DNA of 64,000 nucleotides from Microvirga sp052115485. Lineage in GTDB: Bacteria; Pseudomonadota; Alphaproteobacteria; Rhizobiales; Beijerinckiaceae. The translations under genes and the position numbers were made by a program. Positions 24,374-33,190 of the stretch are shown here, one piece after another. The stretch lies in contig NZ_JBFRGU010000001.1 in assembly GCF_052115485.1 (NCBI RefSeq), positions 62,001-126,000 on the forward strand. The letters are read 5' to 3'. Numbering within the stretch: position 1 is the stretch's first letter; each line of letters begins with the position of its first letter. The notes beneath the pieces were generated by a model. It was not told the origin of the DNA, made no database searches, and was given only the letters and a program-made list of their open reading frames with translations.

Positions 24374-27153
24374 TCTCCTTCTTCACTCTCAGGGCCGAGA
24401 TCGTTCTCGTCGATCTCGGCCTCATCCCCGTTCTCCTCGCCCTCGATGTGCTCGATGGAGACGACGCGTTCCTTGCCCTTGGTCGAGAAGATCGTGACGC
24501 CTTGGGTGCTGCGGCCGACCACGCGGATGCCGTTGACCGGCACGCGGATAAGCTGGCCCGCATCGGTGACGAGCATGATCTGGTCGCTCTCTTCCACCGG
24601 GAAGGAGGCGACGAGACTGCCGTTGCGGCTGTTGACCGCCATGGCCGTGATGCCTTTGCCGCCACGCCCCGTGATGCGGTACTCGTAGGACGAGGTCCGC
24701 TTGCCGAAGCCCTTATCAGAGACGGTGAGCACGAACTGTTCGAGCGCGCTCATCTCGGTGTAGCGCTCCATCGAGAGAGCCTCAGCGGAGATATTCTCCT
24801 CCTCGGCCTCGGCGTTGATCTCAGCTCCCGCCTCGCCATTCGCCAGTTCGCCGAGAACGGCGCGACGCATCTTGAGATAGCCCGCGCGCTCTTCACCGGT
24901 CGCCTCCACATGGCGCAGGATCGCCATGGAGATGATGTCGTCGCCTTGAGCGAGGTTGATGCCACGCACGCCCATGGAATCACGGCCCTTGAAGACGCGC
25001 ACTTCCGGCACCGCAAAGCGGATGCACTGGCCCTTGGCCGTGGTGAGCAGAACGTCGTCCTGCTCGGTGCAGATCTGCACGCCGAGGATTGATTCACCCT
25101 CGTCGAGCTTCATGGCGATCTTGCCCGCGCGGTTTACTTGCGCGAAGTCCGACAGCTTGTTGCGGCGAACCGTGCCGCGCGACGTGGCGAACATCACGTC
25201 GAGCGTATCCCAAGTGGTCTCGTCCTCGGGCAACGGCATGATGGTCGAGATGCGCTCGCCCTGCTCAAGCGGGAGCATGTTGACCAGCGCCTTGCCCTTG
25301 GCATTCGGAGCCGCGAGCGGCAGACGCCACACCTTCTCCTTGTAGGCCTTGCCCTTGGAGGAGAAGAACAGAACGGGCGTATGGGTATTCACGACGAACA
25401 GACGGGTGACGAAATCCTCGTCGCGGGTCGACATGCCGGAGCGGCCCTTGCCGCCGCGGCGCTGCGCCCGGTAGGTCGAGAGCGGCACGCGCTTGATGTA
25501 ACCGGCGTGCGACACGGTCACGACCATGTCCTCGCGCTGGATCAGATCCTCGTCGTCCACATCCGCGTCCCAATCGGTGATCACGGTCCGGCGCGGAGTG
25601 GCGAAGGAATTCTTGATCTCGATCAGCTCGTCCTTGATGATCGACATGATGCGCACGCGCGAGCGCAGGATGTCGAGATAATCCGAGATTTCCGCCGACA
25701 GCTTCGACAATTCGTCGCCGATTTCGTCACGACCCAGCGCGGTGAGGCGCTGCAGGCGCAGATCGAGGATCGCGCGGGCCTGCGTCTCCGAGAGGCGATA
25801 GGTACCGTCCTCGTTGATGCGGTGGCGCGGATCGTCCACCAGTGCGATCAGCGGCGCGATATCCTGCGCCGGCCAGTCGCGACCCATGAGGGACTCGCGG
25901 GCTGTGTTCGGATCGGGCGCGGTGCGGATGAGGCGGATCACCTCGTCGATATTGGCCACCGCGATGGCAAGGCCGCACAACACGTGAGCGCGCTCGCGTG
26001 CCTTGTTGAGCAGGTACTTGGTGCGGCGGGAGACGACTTCCTCGCGGAAATCGACGAAGGCGCCGATCAGGTCCCTCAGGTTCATCAATTCAGGGCGCCC
26101 GCCGTTCAGCGCCACCATGTTGGCGCCGAAGCTCGTCTGGAGCGGAGTGTAGCGGTAGAGCTGGTTCAGCACCACTTCCGCCATGGCGTCGCGCTTGATC
26201 TCGATGACGATGCGCATACCGTCGCGGTCGGATTCGTCGCGCAGGTCCGAGATGCCCTCGACCTTCTTCTCGCGCACGAGTTCCGCGATCTTCTCGATGA
26301 GCGAGGCCTTGTTCACCTGATACGGGATCTCGGTGACGATGATCGCCTCGCGCTCCTTGCGGACCTCCTCCACCTCGGATTTGCATCGCATGATGATGGA
26401 GCCGCGCCCGGTGGTGTAGGCAGAGCGCACGCCCGCGCGGCCGAGGATCATGCCGCCGGTCGGGAAATCCGGGCCGGGGATGATCTCGATCAGCTGCTCG
26501 GTCGAGATATCGGGGTTGTCCATATAGGCGACGCAGCCGTCGATGACCTCGCCCAGATTGTGCGGAGGCATGTTGGTGGCCATGCCGACCGCGATGCCGC
26601 CCGCGCCGTTGACGAGCAGGTTCGGATAGCGCGCCGGCAGAACCGTCGGCTCATATTGCGACTCGTCGTAGTTCGGCTGGAAGTCGACCGTGTCCTTGTC
26701 GATGTCCTCGAGCAGCGGCATGGCCGCGCGGGTCAGGCGGGACTCGGTGTAACGCATGGCCGCAGGCGGATCGCCGTCGACCGAGCCGAAATTGCCCTGG
26801 CCGTCCACGAGCAGCACGCGAAGCGCGAAATCCTGCGCCATACGCACCAACGCGTCGTAGATCGATTGGTCGCCGTGCGGGTGATATTGACCCATCACGT
26901 CACCGACGATGCGGGACGACTTTACGTATTTCTTGTCCGGCGTGTAGCCGCTCTCGTTCATGGCGTAGAGAATGCGCCGATGAACGGGCTTGAGGCCGTC
27001 GCGCGCATCGGGCAGAGCGCGGCTCACGATCACGCTCATGGCGTAATCGAGATAGGAGCGCTTCATTTCCTCTACGATGGAAACCGGCTTGATGTCGCTG
27101 GCCGGCTGATCCCCTGTCGGGCCACCGGAGCTGATATCGTTCGGATCGGTCAA
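24361..27153 (-). CDS. gyrA: DNA gyrase subunit A
   Basis: Subunit of the ATP-dependent type II topoisomerase that introduces negative supercoils; 930 aa. The catalytic pair is Arg134-Tyr135 in AAMRYTESRL; the C-terminal beta-pinwheel carries the GyrA box QRRGGKG. The acidic tail (GEENGDEAEIDENDLGPESEEGEG) is long, as in many alphaproteobacteria. The start is TTG at 27153: no ATG precedes the conserved PVSIVEEMKRSYLDYAMSV. In the quinolone region YHPHGDQSIYD the position equal to E. coli Ser83 is Gln96. It lies between a divergent lemA-M48 pair and coaD-side genes, matching the usual rhizobial neighbourhood. Confidence 0.97.
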   Translation of the reverse strand: MTDPNDISSGGPTGDQPASDIKPVSIVEEMKRSYLDYAMSVIVSRALPDARDGLKPVHRRILYAMNESGYTPDKKYVKSSRIVGDVMGQYHPHGDQSIYDALVRMAQDFALRVLLVDGQGNFGSVDGDPPAAMRYTESRLTRAAMPLLEDIDKDTVDFQPNYDESQYEPTVLPARYPNLLVNGAGGIAVGMATNMPPHNLGEVIDGCVAYMDNPDISTEQLIEIIPGPDFPTGGMILGRAGVRSAYTTGRGSIIMRCKSEVEEVRKEREAIIVTEIPYQVNKASLIEKIAELVREKKVEGISDLRDESDRDGMRIVIEIKRDAMAEVVLNQLYRYTPLQTSFGANMVALNGGRPELMNLRDLIGAFVDFREEVVSRRTKYLLNKARERAHVLCGLAIAVANIDEVIRLIRTAPDPNTARESLMGRDWPAQDIAPLIALVDDPRHRINEDGTYRLSETQARAILDLRLQRLTALGRDEIGDELSKLSAEISDYLDILRSRVRIMSIIKDELIEIKNSFATPRRTVITDWDADVDDEDLIQREDMVVTVSHAGYIKRVPLSTYRAQRRGGKGRSGMSTRDEDFVTRLFVVNTHTPVLFFSSKGKAYKEKVWRLPLAAPNAKGKALVNMLPLEQGERISTIMPLPEDETTWDTLDVMFATSRGTVRRNKLSDFAQVNRAGKIAMKLDEGESILGVQICTEQDDVLLTTAKGQCIRFAVPEVRVFKGRDSMGVRGINLAQGDDIISMAILRHVEATGEERAGYLKMRRAVLGELANGEAGAEINAEAEEENISAEALSMERYTEMSALEQFVLTVSDKGFGKRTSSYEYRITGRGGKGITAMAVNSRNGSLVASFPVEESDQIMLVTDAGQLIRVPVNGIRVVGRSTQGVTIFSTKGKERVVSIEHIEGEENGDEAEIDENDLGPESEEGEGAE

Positions 27154-27465
27154 GGTCGGTCTTTCTTAAAAACGTGCTGCCGTCTCGGGGAAGAGACGGC
27201 TTTTGCCGCTCTGTCCGTGCGCCCGGGCGGCGCACGCGAATCTCAATTTAAAATCAAATCCTTAACTGGGCGAAAAATGCGATGTTTTCAAGGCTTTTGA
27301 CACGTTTTCCAAAGGGAGAAATCATCCTCATGAAGCGCCTCCAGCCGCCTTGGCGCAGTTTCCTCCCGGTTCCGCGCGACGCTTTCGAAGAATCCCGAAA
27401 ACCGGTGCTTGAGCCGCAAGGCCCCGCCGTGCCATGTGTGACAGGAGTCGTTGGAGGGATTGGCC
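27154..27465. other. Divergent intergenic region between gyrA and lemA
   Basis: No gene is supported. A perfect 8-bp hairpin, GCCGTCTC (27179-27186) with GAGACGGC (27193-27200), lies 26 bp upstream of the gyrA start and would form in its leader; on the minus strand a T5 run follows a few bases later. It might tune gyrA expression, but evidence is weak. Confidence 0.4.
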
Positions 27466-28023
27466 TTGGAATGGATCGTCGTGGGAATCGTCGTCGTAGC
27501 CGTGCTCTACGGTATCGCGACCTATAACGGCCTTGTGACGCTGCGGCAGCGCGTCACCCAGGCCTTTGCCGATATCGACGTGCAGTTAAAGCAGCGCCAC
27601 GACCTCATTCCCAATCTGGTCGAGACAGTGAAGGGCTATGCCGGGCACGAGCGCGGAACGCTGGAGGCGGTCGTCCAGACCCGGAACGCGGCTCTGCAAG
27701 CTCATAACCCCACCGAGCAGGCTGCGGCCGAGGGAGCCCTTTCCGGCGCGCTCGGGCGGCTTCTCGCCCTTGGCGAGGCCTATCCCGACCTGAAGGCCAG
27801 CGCCAATTTCCAGCAATTGCAGCTCGATCTGTCCGATATCGAGAACAAGCTCGCCGCCGCACGGCGCTTCTTCAACAACGGCGTCGCTGAGTACAACGCG
27901 GCTGTCCAGTCCTTCCCGGCAGTGCTCTTTGCCGGAGCGATGGGCTTTGCACAGAAGGACTTCTTCGATCTCGGCGAGGCTCAGCGCCAGACGCTGGAGG
28001 CGCCGCCGAAGGTCGCCTTCTAG
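27466..28023 (+). CDS. LemA family protein
   Basis: Membrane-anchored helical protein of 185 aa. One N-terminal membrane helix (WIVVGIVVVAVLYGIATYN), then the LemA domain with RQRVTQAFADIDVQLKQRHD and LIPNLVETVKGYAGHE. The start is probably TTG 27466, 6 nt after GAGGGA; no ATG is available before the helix. It overlaps no gene but is 9 nt upstream of an M48 metalloprotease, a pairing seen in many bacteria, where LemA is thought to assist the protease; its biochemical role is unknown. Confidence 0.85.
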   Translation: MEWIVVGIVVVAVLYGIATYNGLVTLRQRVTQAFADIDVQLKQRHDLIPNLVETVKGYAGHERGTLEAVVQTRNAALQAHNPTEQAAAEGALSGALGRLLALGEAYPDLKASANFQQLQLDLSDIENKLAAARRFFNNGVAEYNAAVQSFPAVLFAGAMGFAQKDFFDLGEAQRQTLEAPPKVAF

Positions 28024-28032
28024 TCGCCAGCC

Positions 28033-29061
28033 GTGCTCCCCGCTTTCGGCCTCTATACGCAGATCGCAGCCAATCGCCGCCGGTCGACCTTTCTGATCGT
28101 CGGTCTCTTCGCGCTGTTCTATCTCCTGACTTTCGCCCTGGCGCTGCTCGCGCAGGGATGGGACGACACGTCCGGCACTCTCGACAATCTGGTCGGTCTC
28201 GCGCTCCACGACACCCTGTGGCTGGCTCCGTTCGCGACGGTGGCCGTAGGGCTGTGGGTCTGGATCGGCCTTCGCATCAACGAGTTCGCGCTCGGCCTGG
28301 TGATGGGCTCGGCGCGCGTGGAACGCACGGAGAACCCCCGGCTCTACAATCTTCTCGAAAATCTCTGCCTGTCGCGGGGCATGGCCGTGCCCCGGCTGAG
28401 GATTATCGAAACCCCTGCCCTCAATGCTTTCGCTGCCGGGGTGAAGCCCGAGCAATTCACGATCACCGTCACACGCGGCCTTCTCGACACTCTCGACGAG
28501 AAAGAACTCGAAGCGGTGCTCGCCCACGAACTGACCCACATCCGCAACGGCGATGTGCGAATGATGATCATCGCCGTTTTCATCGTCGGTGTGATGTCCT
28601 TCATCGGCGAGATGACCTTTCGCGGCCTCAGCAGCGGCGCGCGTCTCTACGAAGGATCGAGCGAGAGCTCAAGCAAGACATCCGTCCGCTTCAAGGTTTC
28701 GGGGGGCAAGAATTCAGGGCAAGCGGCCGCAATCATCATGGCGCTGACCTGCATCGTCATTGCCTGGATCCTCTCCCTCGTCATCCGTTTTTCGCTCTCC
28801 CGACAGCGGGAATATCTGGCGGATGCGGGAGCCGTGGAACTGACCCGCAATCCCGACGCAATGATCTCGGCGCTTCTCAAGATCGAGAGCCGCAGCGAGA
28901 TCGACAGCGCCCCTTCCAGCGTCATGGAAATGTGCCTCGACAATCCCCGCGCCCGCTCGGATCTGTTTGCGACACACCCCTCAATCGAGAAACGCATTGC
29001 GGCTCTGGTAAGAGCCGGAGGCCGTCGTCCGACGATTCAGGAAGAGCCTGCAAGCGTCTGA
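28033..29061 (+). CDS. M48 family membrane metalloprotease (HtpX-like)
   Basis: Zinc endopeptidase of the inner membrane (342 aa). HELTH at 165-169 gives the two zinc histidines and catalytic Glu; the third ligand is the Glu of RQREYLADAGAV. Two N-terminal membrane segments (about 20-40 and 60-80) and two more around residues 178-192 and 235-255. GTG start, 9 nt after lemA, so the two are an operon. Family members degrade misfolded membrane proteins; the specific target is not known. Ends with ATHPSIEKRIAAL, the usual C-terminal M48 motif. Confidence 0.88.
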   Translation: MLPAFGLYTQIAANRRRSTFLIVGLFALFYLLTFALALLAQGWDDTSGTLDNLVGLALHDTLWLAPFATVAVGLWVWIGLRINEFALGLVMGSARVERTENPRLYNLLENLCLSRGMAVPRLRIIETPALNAFAAGVKPEQFTITVTRGLLDTLDEKELEAVLAHELTHIRNGDVRMMIIAVFIVGVMSFIGEMTFRGLSSGARLYEGSSESSSKTSVRFKVSGGKNSGQAAAIIMALTCIVIAWILSLVIRFSLSRQREYLADAGAVELTRNPDAMISALLKIESRSEIDSAPSSVMEMCLDNPRARSDLFATHPSIEKRIAALVRAGGRRPTIQEEPASV

Positions 29062-29124
29062 AAACAAGCGCATTTCAAGCGCGCCTTCAGAGATCGATTC
29101 AGGTTCTTGAGAAATTGATTCAGG

Positions 29125-30279
29125 TCATTCTTCCCCAAGCGCATCGCGGATCGCGCGCAGGAAAACCCTTGCCCCAATTGGGGTCAGCGCATCGGGAAAG
29201 TCGTAGTCCGGATTGTGCAGGCTCGGATGGGTCTCCCCGGCTCCGAGGAGGAACATGGCGGCGGGAGCGGTCTGGCCGATGCGGCCGAAATCCTCGGAGG
29301 CACGCATGGGGACTCCTTCCGAACTCGTCGGCACGCCCTCGGCCTTCAATGCCCCGCGAAGAACTTCGACCGCCTGCGGTGCATTGATGCTGGCGGCAAA
29401 AATGTCCTCGTAGGTGATTTCCAGATCGAGACCAGCCACCTCGGCGGCCTCGTCCGCGAGGGCCTCGGCCTCTTCGCGGAGCTTTTCCATGCCCGCATCC
29501 GTCATCGTGCGGAGAGTGGCGAAAATCTCCGCATAGCCCGGCGCGACGCCGAAGGCGGGCTCCCCCATCCGGGCATGGGTAATCGTGATCATCGTAAAAT
29601 CCGCATCGAGCGGACCGCCACGACCGAGATCCGTCAGCGCGGGCATGATCCTGGCGACGGCCCGCATGGGAGACAAACCGGTTTCCGGCATCGAGGCATG
29701 CGCCGTCTTGCCTCTTAGCATGATGCGCATGCCGCGGGATGCGCAAGCGAAGGGGCCAGCGGCAATGCCCGCATGACCGAAAGGCAGTCCAGGCGCATTA
29801 TGCATCGAGAAGGCCATGTCGGGCCGTATCTCGCTGTAACGCGGATCGGTGACGACGGCGTGTGCGCCCGCGCCAGTTTCTTCCGCCGGTTGGAACAGAA
29901 GAACCACCCGTCCGCGTTCGGGACGCTTTCGCCCCAGATCCCGCGCCACGGCCGCAAGGATAGCGCTGTGTCCGTCGTGTCCGCAGAGATGCGCAACGCC
30001 GGTGGCGGTCGAGCGATGGGGCACATCGGTCAGTTCTTCGATGGGCAGGGCATCCAACTCGGAGCGGATCAGCAGCGTCGGCCCCGATTCGCGGCCGGAA
30101 AAGACCGCCGCCACGCCATGGCCGCCAAGATCGCTCAGCACCTGATCCGGCCCGGTCGGCGCGAGAAAATCTCGCACGCGAAGGGCCGTCGACACCTCCT
30201 GCCCAGACACCTCGGGATTTCGATGCAACTCCCGTCGCCAAGCCGCGATCTGTTCAAAATCGGCGTCATCCAGGTTCAT
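29125..30279 (-). CDS. M20 family amidohydrolase (hippurate hydrolase-like)
   Basis: Metal-dependent amidohydrolase (384 aa) of the HipO/IAA-amino acid hydrolase group, likely cleaving N-acyl amino acids. Motifs: HLCGHDGHSAILAAVARDL for metal ligands, QPAEETGAGAH with the catalytic Glu, and MHNAPGLPFG in the dimer/lid domain; RASEDFGRI near the C-terminus supplies a further ligand region. It starts 7 nt after the PP2C-like gene on the same strand, so they may be cotranscribed, although no functional link is obvious. Confidence 0.85.
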   Translation of the reverse strand: MNLDDADFEQIAAWRRELHRNPEVSGQEVSTALRVRDFLAPTGPDQVLSDLGGHGVAAVFSGRESGPTLLIRSELDALPIEELTDVPHRSTATGVAHLCGHDGHSAILAAVARDLGRKRPERGRVVLLFQPAEETGAGAHAVVTDPRYSEIRPDMAFSMHNAPGLPFGHAGIAAGPFACASRGMRIMLRGKTAHASMPETGLSPMRAVARIMPALTDLGRGGPLDADFTMITITHARMGEPAFGVAPGYAEIFATLRTMTDAGMEKLREEAEALADEAAEVAGLDLEITYEDIFAASINAPQAVEVLRGALKAEGVPTSSEGVPMRASEDFGRIGQTAPAAMFLLGAGETHPSLHNPDYDFPDALTPIGARVFLRAIRDALGEE

Positions 30280-30286
30280 GGGCGCC

Positions 30287-31138
30287 CTACATCGCTCGCA
30301 GCAGCAAAGCCGTGGTGTCGTCGCTCACCTTGAAGCGCGGATAGAGCTTTCCATCCGGATCGATTTGCGTCTCGACCTCCCGCGCCCTTTGCGCCAGCGG
30401 TTCGAGCCCGGTGGTGAGCGCCGCCTGGATCAGTTCCCCGACCGTGAAATCCTCATAGAGATCGACGAGGGCCGAAAAACCGTCGCTGGCGAGGAGGATT
30501 ACCGTGTCCTGTTCGCAGGGTACCGTTTCGTGACGCAGGCGGTCAGCGGCGGTCGGGTCGAGCCCGAGGAGCGCGAGGCCAGTGCTTTGCGCCTGGCGCT
30601 GACGACGCTCCGCGAGCCAGTCGCGGAACAGGGGCGTCGCGGTGATGGTGGCGGGGGTCGCGCCAGTCTTCTCGAGGAACTCCCGTGCCTTGGCGACTTC
30701 GAACTTGCGCATATCCGGTGCATCGCCGAGGGTCGTCACCTCGCCGCCCGGGCGGCGCAGATAAGCGGTCGTGTCCCCAAAGGTCCAGACATCGAGAAGG
30801 TTGGCGCGGCGATGCACCAGCGTCATCGCCCCAACGGGCCAGGTGAGGAAATCGTGCCGCTCTTCGGATGCCTTCGCGAGAAAGACCGTCCGTGCCTCTT
30901 CCATCACATGACGCAGGAGATCGACGCCGTTCTCGGCATTGAGCGCAAGATCGGACAGGCGCTCGCTAACGAAAGTGGCAAGCCAGGTGGCGTCGCTTTC
31001 CTTGTTCATGATCGGCGGCGTGCCGGGAAAGATCGAGGTATCGATCACCCAGGCCCAATCGGCGGAGGCCCCGCAGGAATCTTCGTTGGACTTCACGGGC
31101 GAGCCGGGCCAGCTTAGGCGATCCAAAACCGTGAACAT
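30287..31138 (-). CDS. PP2C-like serine/threonine phosphatase domain protein
   Basis: Protein of 283 aa with PP2C-type features: SNEDSCG near the N-terminus (acidic metal-binding segment), AMTLVHRRANLLDVWTFGDT, ILLASDGFSALVD (the conserved DG metal motif) and SDDTTALLLR at the end (the DDxT motif). Full-length catalytic domain, no signal peptide. ATG 31138 begins the conserved region; the longer frame to 31186 adds only 16 unsupported codons. Substrate proteins are unknown; no partner kinase gene is in the window. Confidence 0.75.
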   Translation of the reverse strand: MFTVLDRLSWPGSPVKSNEDSCGASADWAWVIDTSIFPGTPPIMNKESDATWLATFVSERLSDLALNAENGVDLLRHVMEEARTVFLAKASEERHDFLTWPVGAMTLVHRRANLLDVWTFGDTTAYLRRPGGEVTTLGDAPDMRKFEVAKAREFLEKTGATPATITATPLFRDWLAERRQRQAQSTGLALLGLDPTAADRLRHETVPCEQDTVILLASDGFSALVDLYEDFTVGELIQAALTTGLEPLAQRAREVETQIDPDGKLYPRFKVSDDTTALLLRAM

Positions 31139-31208
31139 CGTTGCACTTTCCCCTCGCCAAATGCCCCTCGCGACGGCATAACGCAAAGTCCCTTCGAAGG
31201 TCCAGCCG

Positions 31209-31847
31209 ATGCTTTTCGATTATATCTCCGCCGCTCTCGTCACCCTGCTCGTGACCCTCGACCCGCCTGCTCTCGCACCGATCTTCATCTCGCTCACGCG
31301 AGGCATGAACATGCAGGAGCGCAAGCGCGTCGCGATCCGCGCGGCCATCATCGCTTTCTGCATCCTGGCCTTCTTCGGCTTAGGTGGCGAGGTTCTGCTG
31401 CGCCTCCTCGGCGTCGGGCTTCCCGCCTTCCGCATCTCGGGCGGCCTGCTCCTGTTCTGGATCGCCTTCGAGATGGTGTTCGAGCGCCGCAATGAGCGTA
31501 AGCAGCACACGGCGGATGTGGCGATCACGGAGGATCACATCCGCAACGTCGCCGCCTTCCCTCTCGCGATCCCGCTCATGGCGGGCCCCGGCGCGATCAC
31601 CGCCGTGATCCTTCTCGCCGGGCGCGCGGACGGCAACGTCGCCTACCTGTCCTCGCTGCTCATTCTTATCGCGCTCGGCGTCGTGAGCTGCTTCCTCGTC
31701 TTCATGGCCGCCGAGCGCGTCTCGCGGATGCTGGGCGTCACCGGCAACATCGTGCTGAGCCGCCTGCTCGGCGTGATCCTCGCAGGCCTCGCCGTGCAGT
31801 TCATCATCAACGGCGTGGAGGCGCTGTTCAGGGGCGCGGCGGCATGA
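31209..31847 (+). CDS. MarC family integral membrane protein
   Basis: Inner-membrane protein of 212 aa with six predicted helices, family MarC/UPF0056 (NAAT). Signature elements: LVTLDPPALAPIFISLTRG near the N-terminus and FPLAIPLMAGPGAITAVILL in the middle. Despite the name, this family is not established as a drug efflux pump; function is unknown. In related genomes it neighbours ssb and gyrA, as here. Confidence 0.87.
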   Translation: MLFDYISAALVTLLVTLDPPALAPIFISLTRGMNMQERKRVAIRAAIIAFCILAFFGLGGEVLLRLLGVGLPAFRISGGLLLFWIAFEMVFERRNERKQHTADVAITEDHIRNVAAFPLAIPLMAGPGAITAVILLAGRADGNVAYLSSLLILIALGVVSCFLVFMAAERVSRMLGVTGNIVLSRLLGVILAGLAVQFIINGVEALFRGAAA

Positions 31848-31879
31848 TCCTGAGCGAACTTCGCTGATCGTTACCATTC

Positions 31880-32995
31880 TCAGCGCAGGGTTTCGAGCAA
31901 ACGCTTCATGAGTTCGCGGCGCGGCGCGATGGAGGAAATCAAGCCGTATTCCTGCAAGGTATGCGCGCCGTCTCCGTCGATGCCGAGGCCGTCGAGGGTG
32001 GGCGTGCCGATGGCAGCAGTGAAGTTGCCGTCCGATCCGCCGCCGACGCGCGGCGCGGAGATCAACTCGAAGCCGATTTCGGCGGCAAGTTTTCTGGCGT
32101 GCTGGAACAGCTTCTCGACACCATCCGTGCGCTCATAAGGCGGCCGGTTCATATCGCCGGTGACGGTGACTTTGATGTCGGGGTTATGGGCTTTGAGACC
32201 AAGAAGCGCGGCCGTGAGCGCTTCGCCATCGGCGACCGTCTCGACGCGGATATCGACCGGAAAGCGGCAATGCTGCGGAATGACGTTCACCGCCGTACCA
32301 CCGGAAATCATACCGACCGTCGTCGTAATGCCACGCGAATAATCCGTCATAGCCTCGATGGCGAGAACCTGGCGCGCAGCCTCGTGAACGGCGTTGCGCC
32401 CATCTTTATGGCGCGAACCGGCATGAGCGGGACGGCCTTCAACATGGACGTCGAACCGCCCCACGCCTTTACGCGCTGTGACAATCAGGCCGTTGTCGCG
32501 GGCGGGCTCGGTCACGAGCGCATAGGCCGAGCGACGACCCAGGTCTTCGATGATCGGGCGCGTCATGGGGCTGCCGATTTCCTCATCGGGCGTCACGAGA
32601 AAGACGATGGGGCGCGCCGCCGAAGCCTTGCGCGCCACCTCCTTGAAGGCTTGAACCGCGAAATGCGCGCCGCCCTTCATGTCGTAGATGCCCGGCCCGT
32701 AGAGTCTGTCGCCGTCGATCCGCAACGGTAGATCGTGCGCGATGGTGCCGATAGGGTGCACCGTGTCGAGATGCGACATGACGAGAATGGGCTTCTCATC
32801 GGTCTGCGGCCCCGCCCGAAGAATAAGCGCATCGCCGAGCCCGTGCTGCTGCCCCGATATACGTTCGACAGTCACGGGGGCATCGGCCATCTCGGCTACC
32901 ACCAGATCCATCATCCGATTGACGCCGCCGACATCGTCCGTGGGACTTTCGGTCTTGATCCAGGTGAGAAGCGTATCGAGAGACTGGGACGACAT
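31880..32995 (-). CDS. M20 family peptidase, glutamate carboxypeptidase-like
   Basis: Zinc-dependent exopeptidase of 371 aa like carboxypeptidase G2. Metal and catalytic motifs: VMSHLDTVHPIGT, GIYDMKGGAHF (bridging Asp), VTPDEEIGSPMT with the catalytic Glu, and GGGSDGNFTAAIGTPTLDGLG with the C-terminal ligand region. No signal peptide, so it should act in the cytoplasm. Convergent with marC (32 bp between) and divergent from an RTX gene. Natural substrate unknown. Confidence 0.85.
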   Translation of the reverse strand: MSSQSLDTLLTWIKTESPTDDVGGVNRMMDLVVAEMADAPVTVERISGQQHGLGDALILRAGPQTDEKPILVMSHLDTVHPIGTIAHDLPLRIDGDRLYGPGIYDMKGGAHFAVQAFKEVARKASAARPIVFLVTPDEEIGSPMTRPIIEDLGRRSAYALVTEPARDNGLIVTARKGVGRFDVHVEGRPAHAGSRHKDGRNAVHEAARQVLAIEAMTDYSRGITTTVGMISGGTAVNVIPQHCRFPVDIRVETVADGEALTAALLGLKAHNPDIKVTVTGDMNRPPYERTDGVEKLFQHARKLAAEIGFELISAPRVGGGSDGNFTAAIGTPTLDGLGIDGDGAHTLQEYGLISSIAPRRELMKRLLETLR

Positions 32996-33190
32996 GAGAG
33001 CGTGAACCGGGGCTATTTCGAGAGCGCGAGGCGACTTCGACGGTCGCAGCGACCTCTCATAGACCCGTTGCCCAATCGAGTCATCAATTCGTCACGCACG
33101 CCCGCATGGGCGGTTCGGCCCCTAATTTTGAAATAGTGTTTCGGAAAATACTCGTGCGATAGATGGCCACGCCACACAGAGGGAGCCGTC

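Noticed and set aside
25138..27300. 720-codon plus-strand open frame
   Set aside because: Opposite gyrA; a His/Asp/Arg-rich shadow frame typical of high-GC genes.
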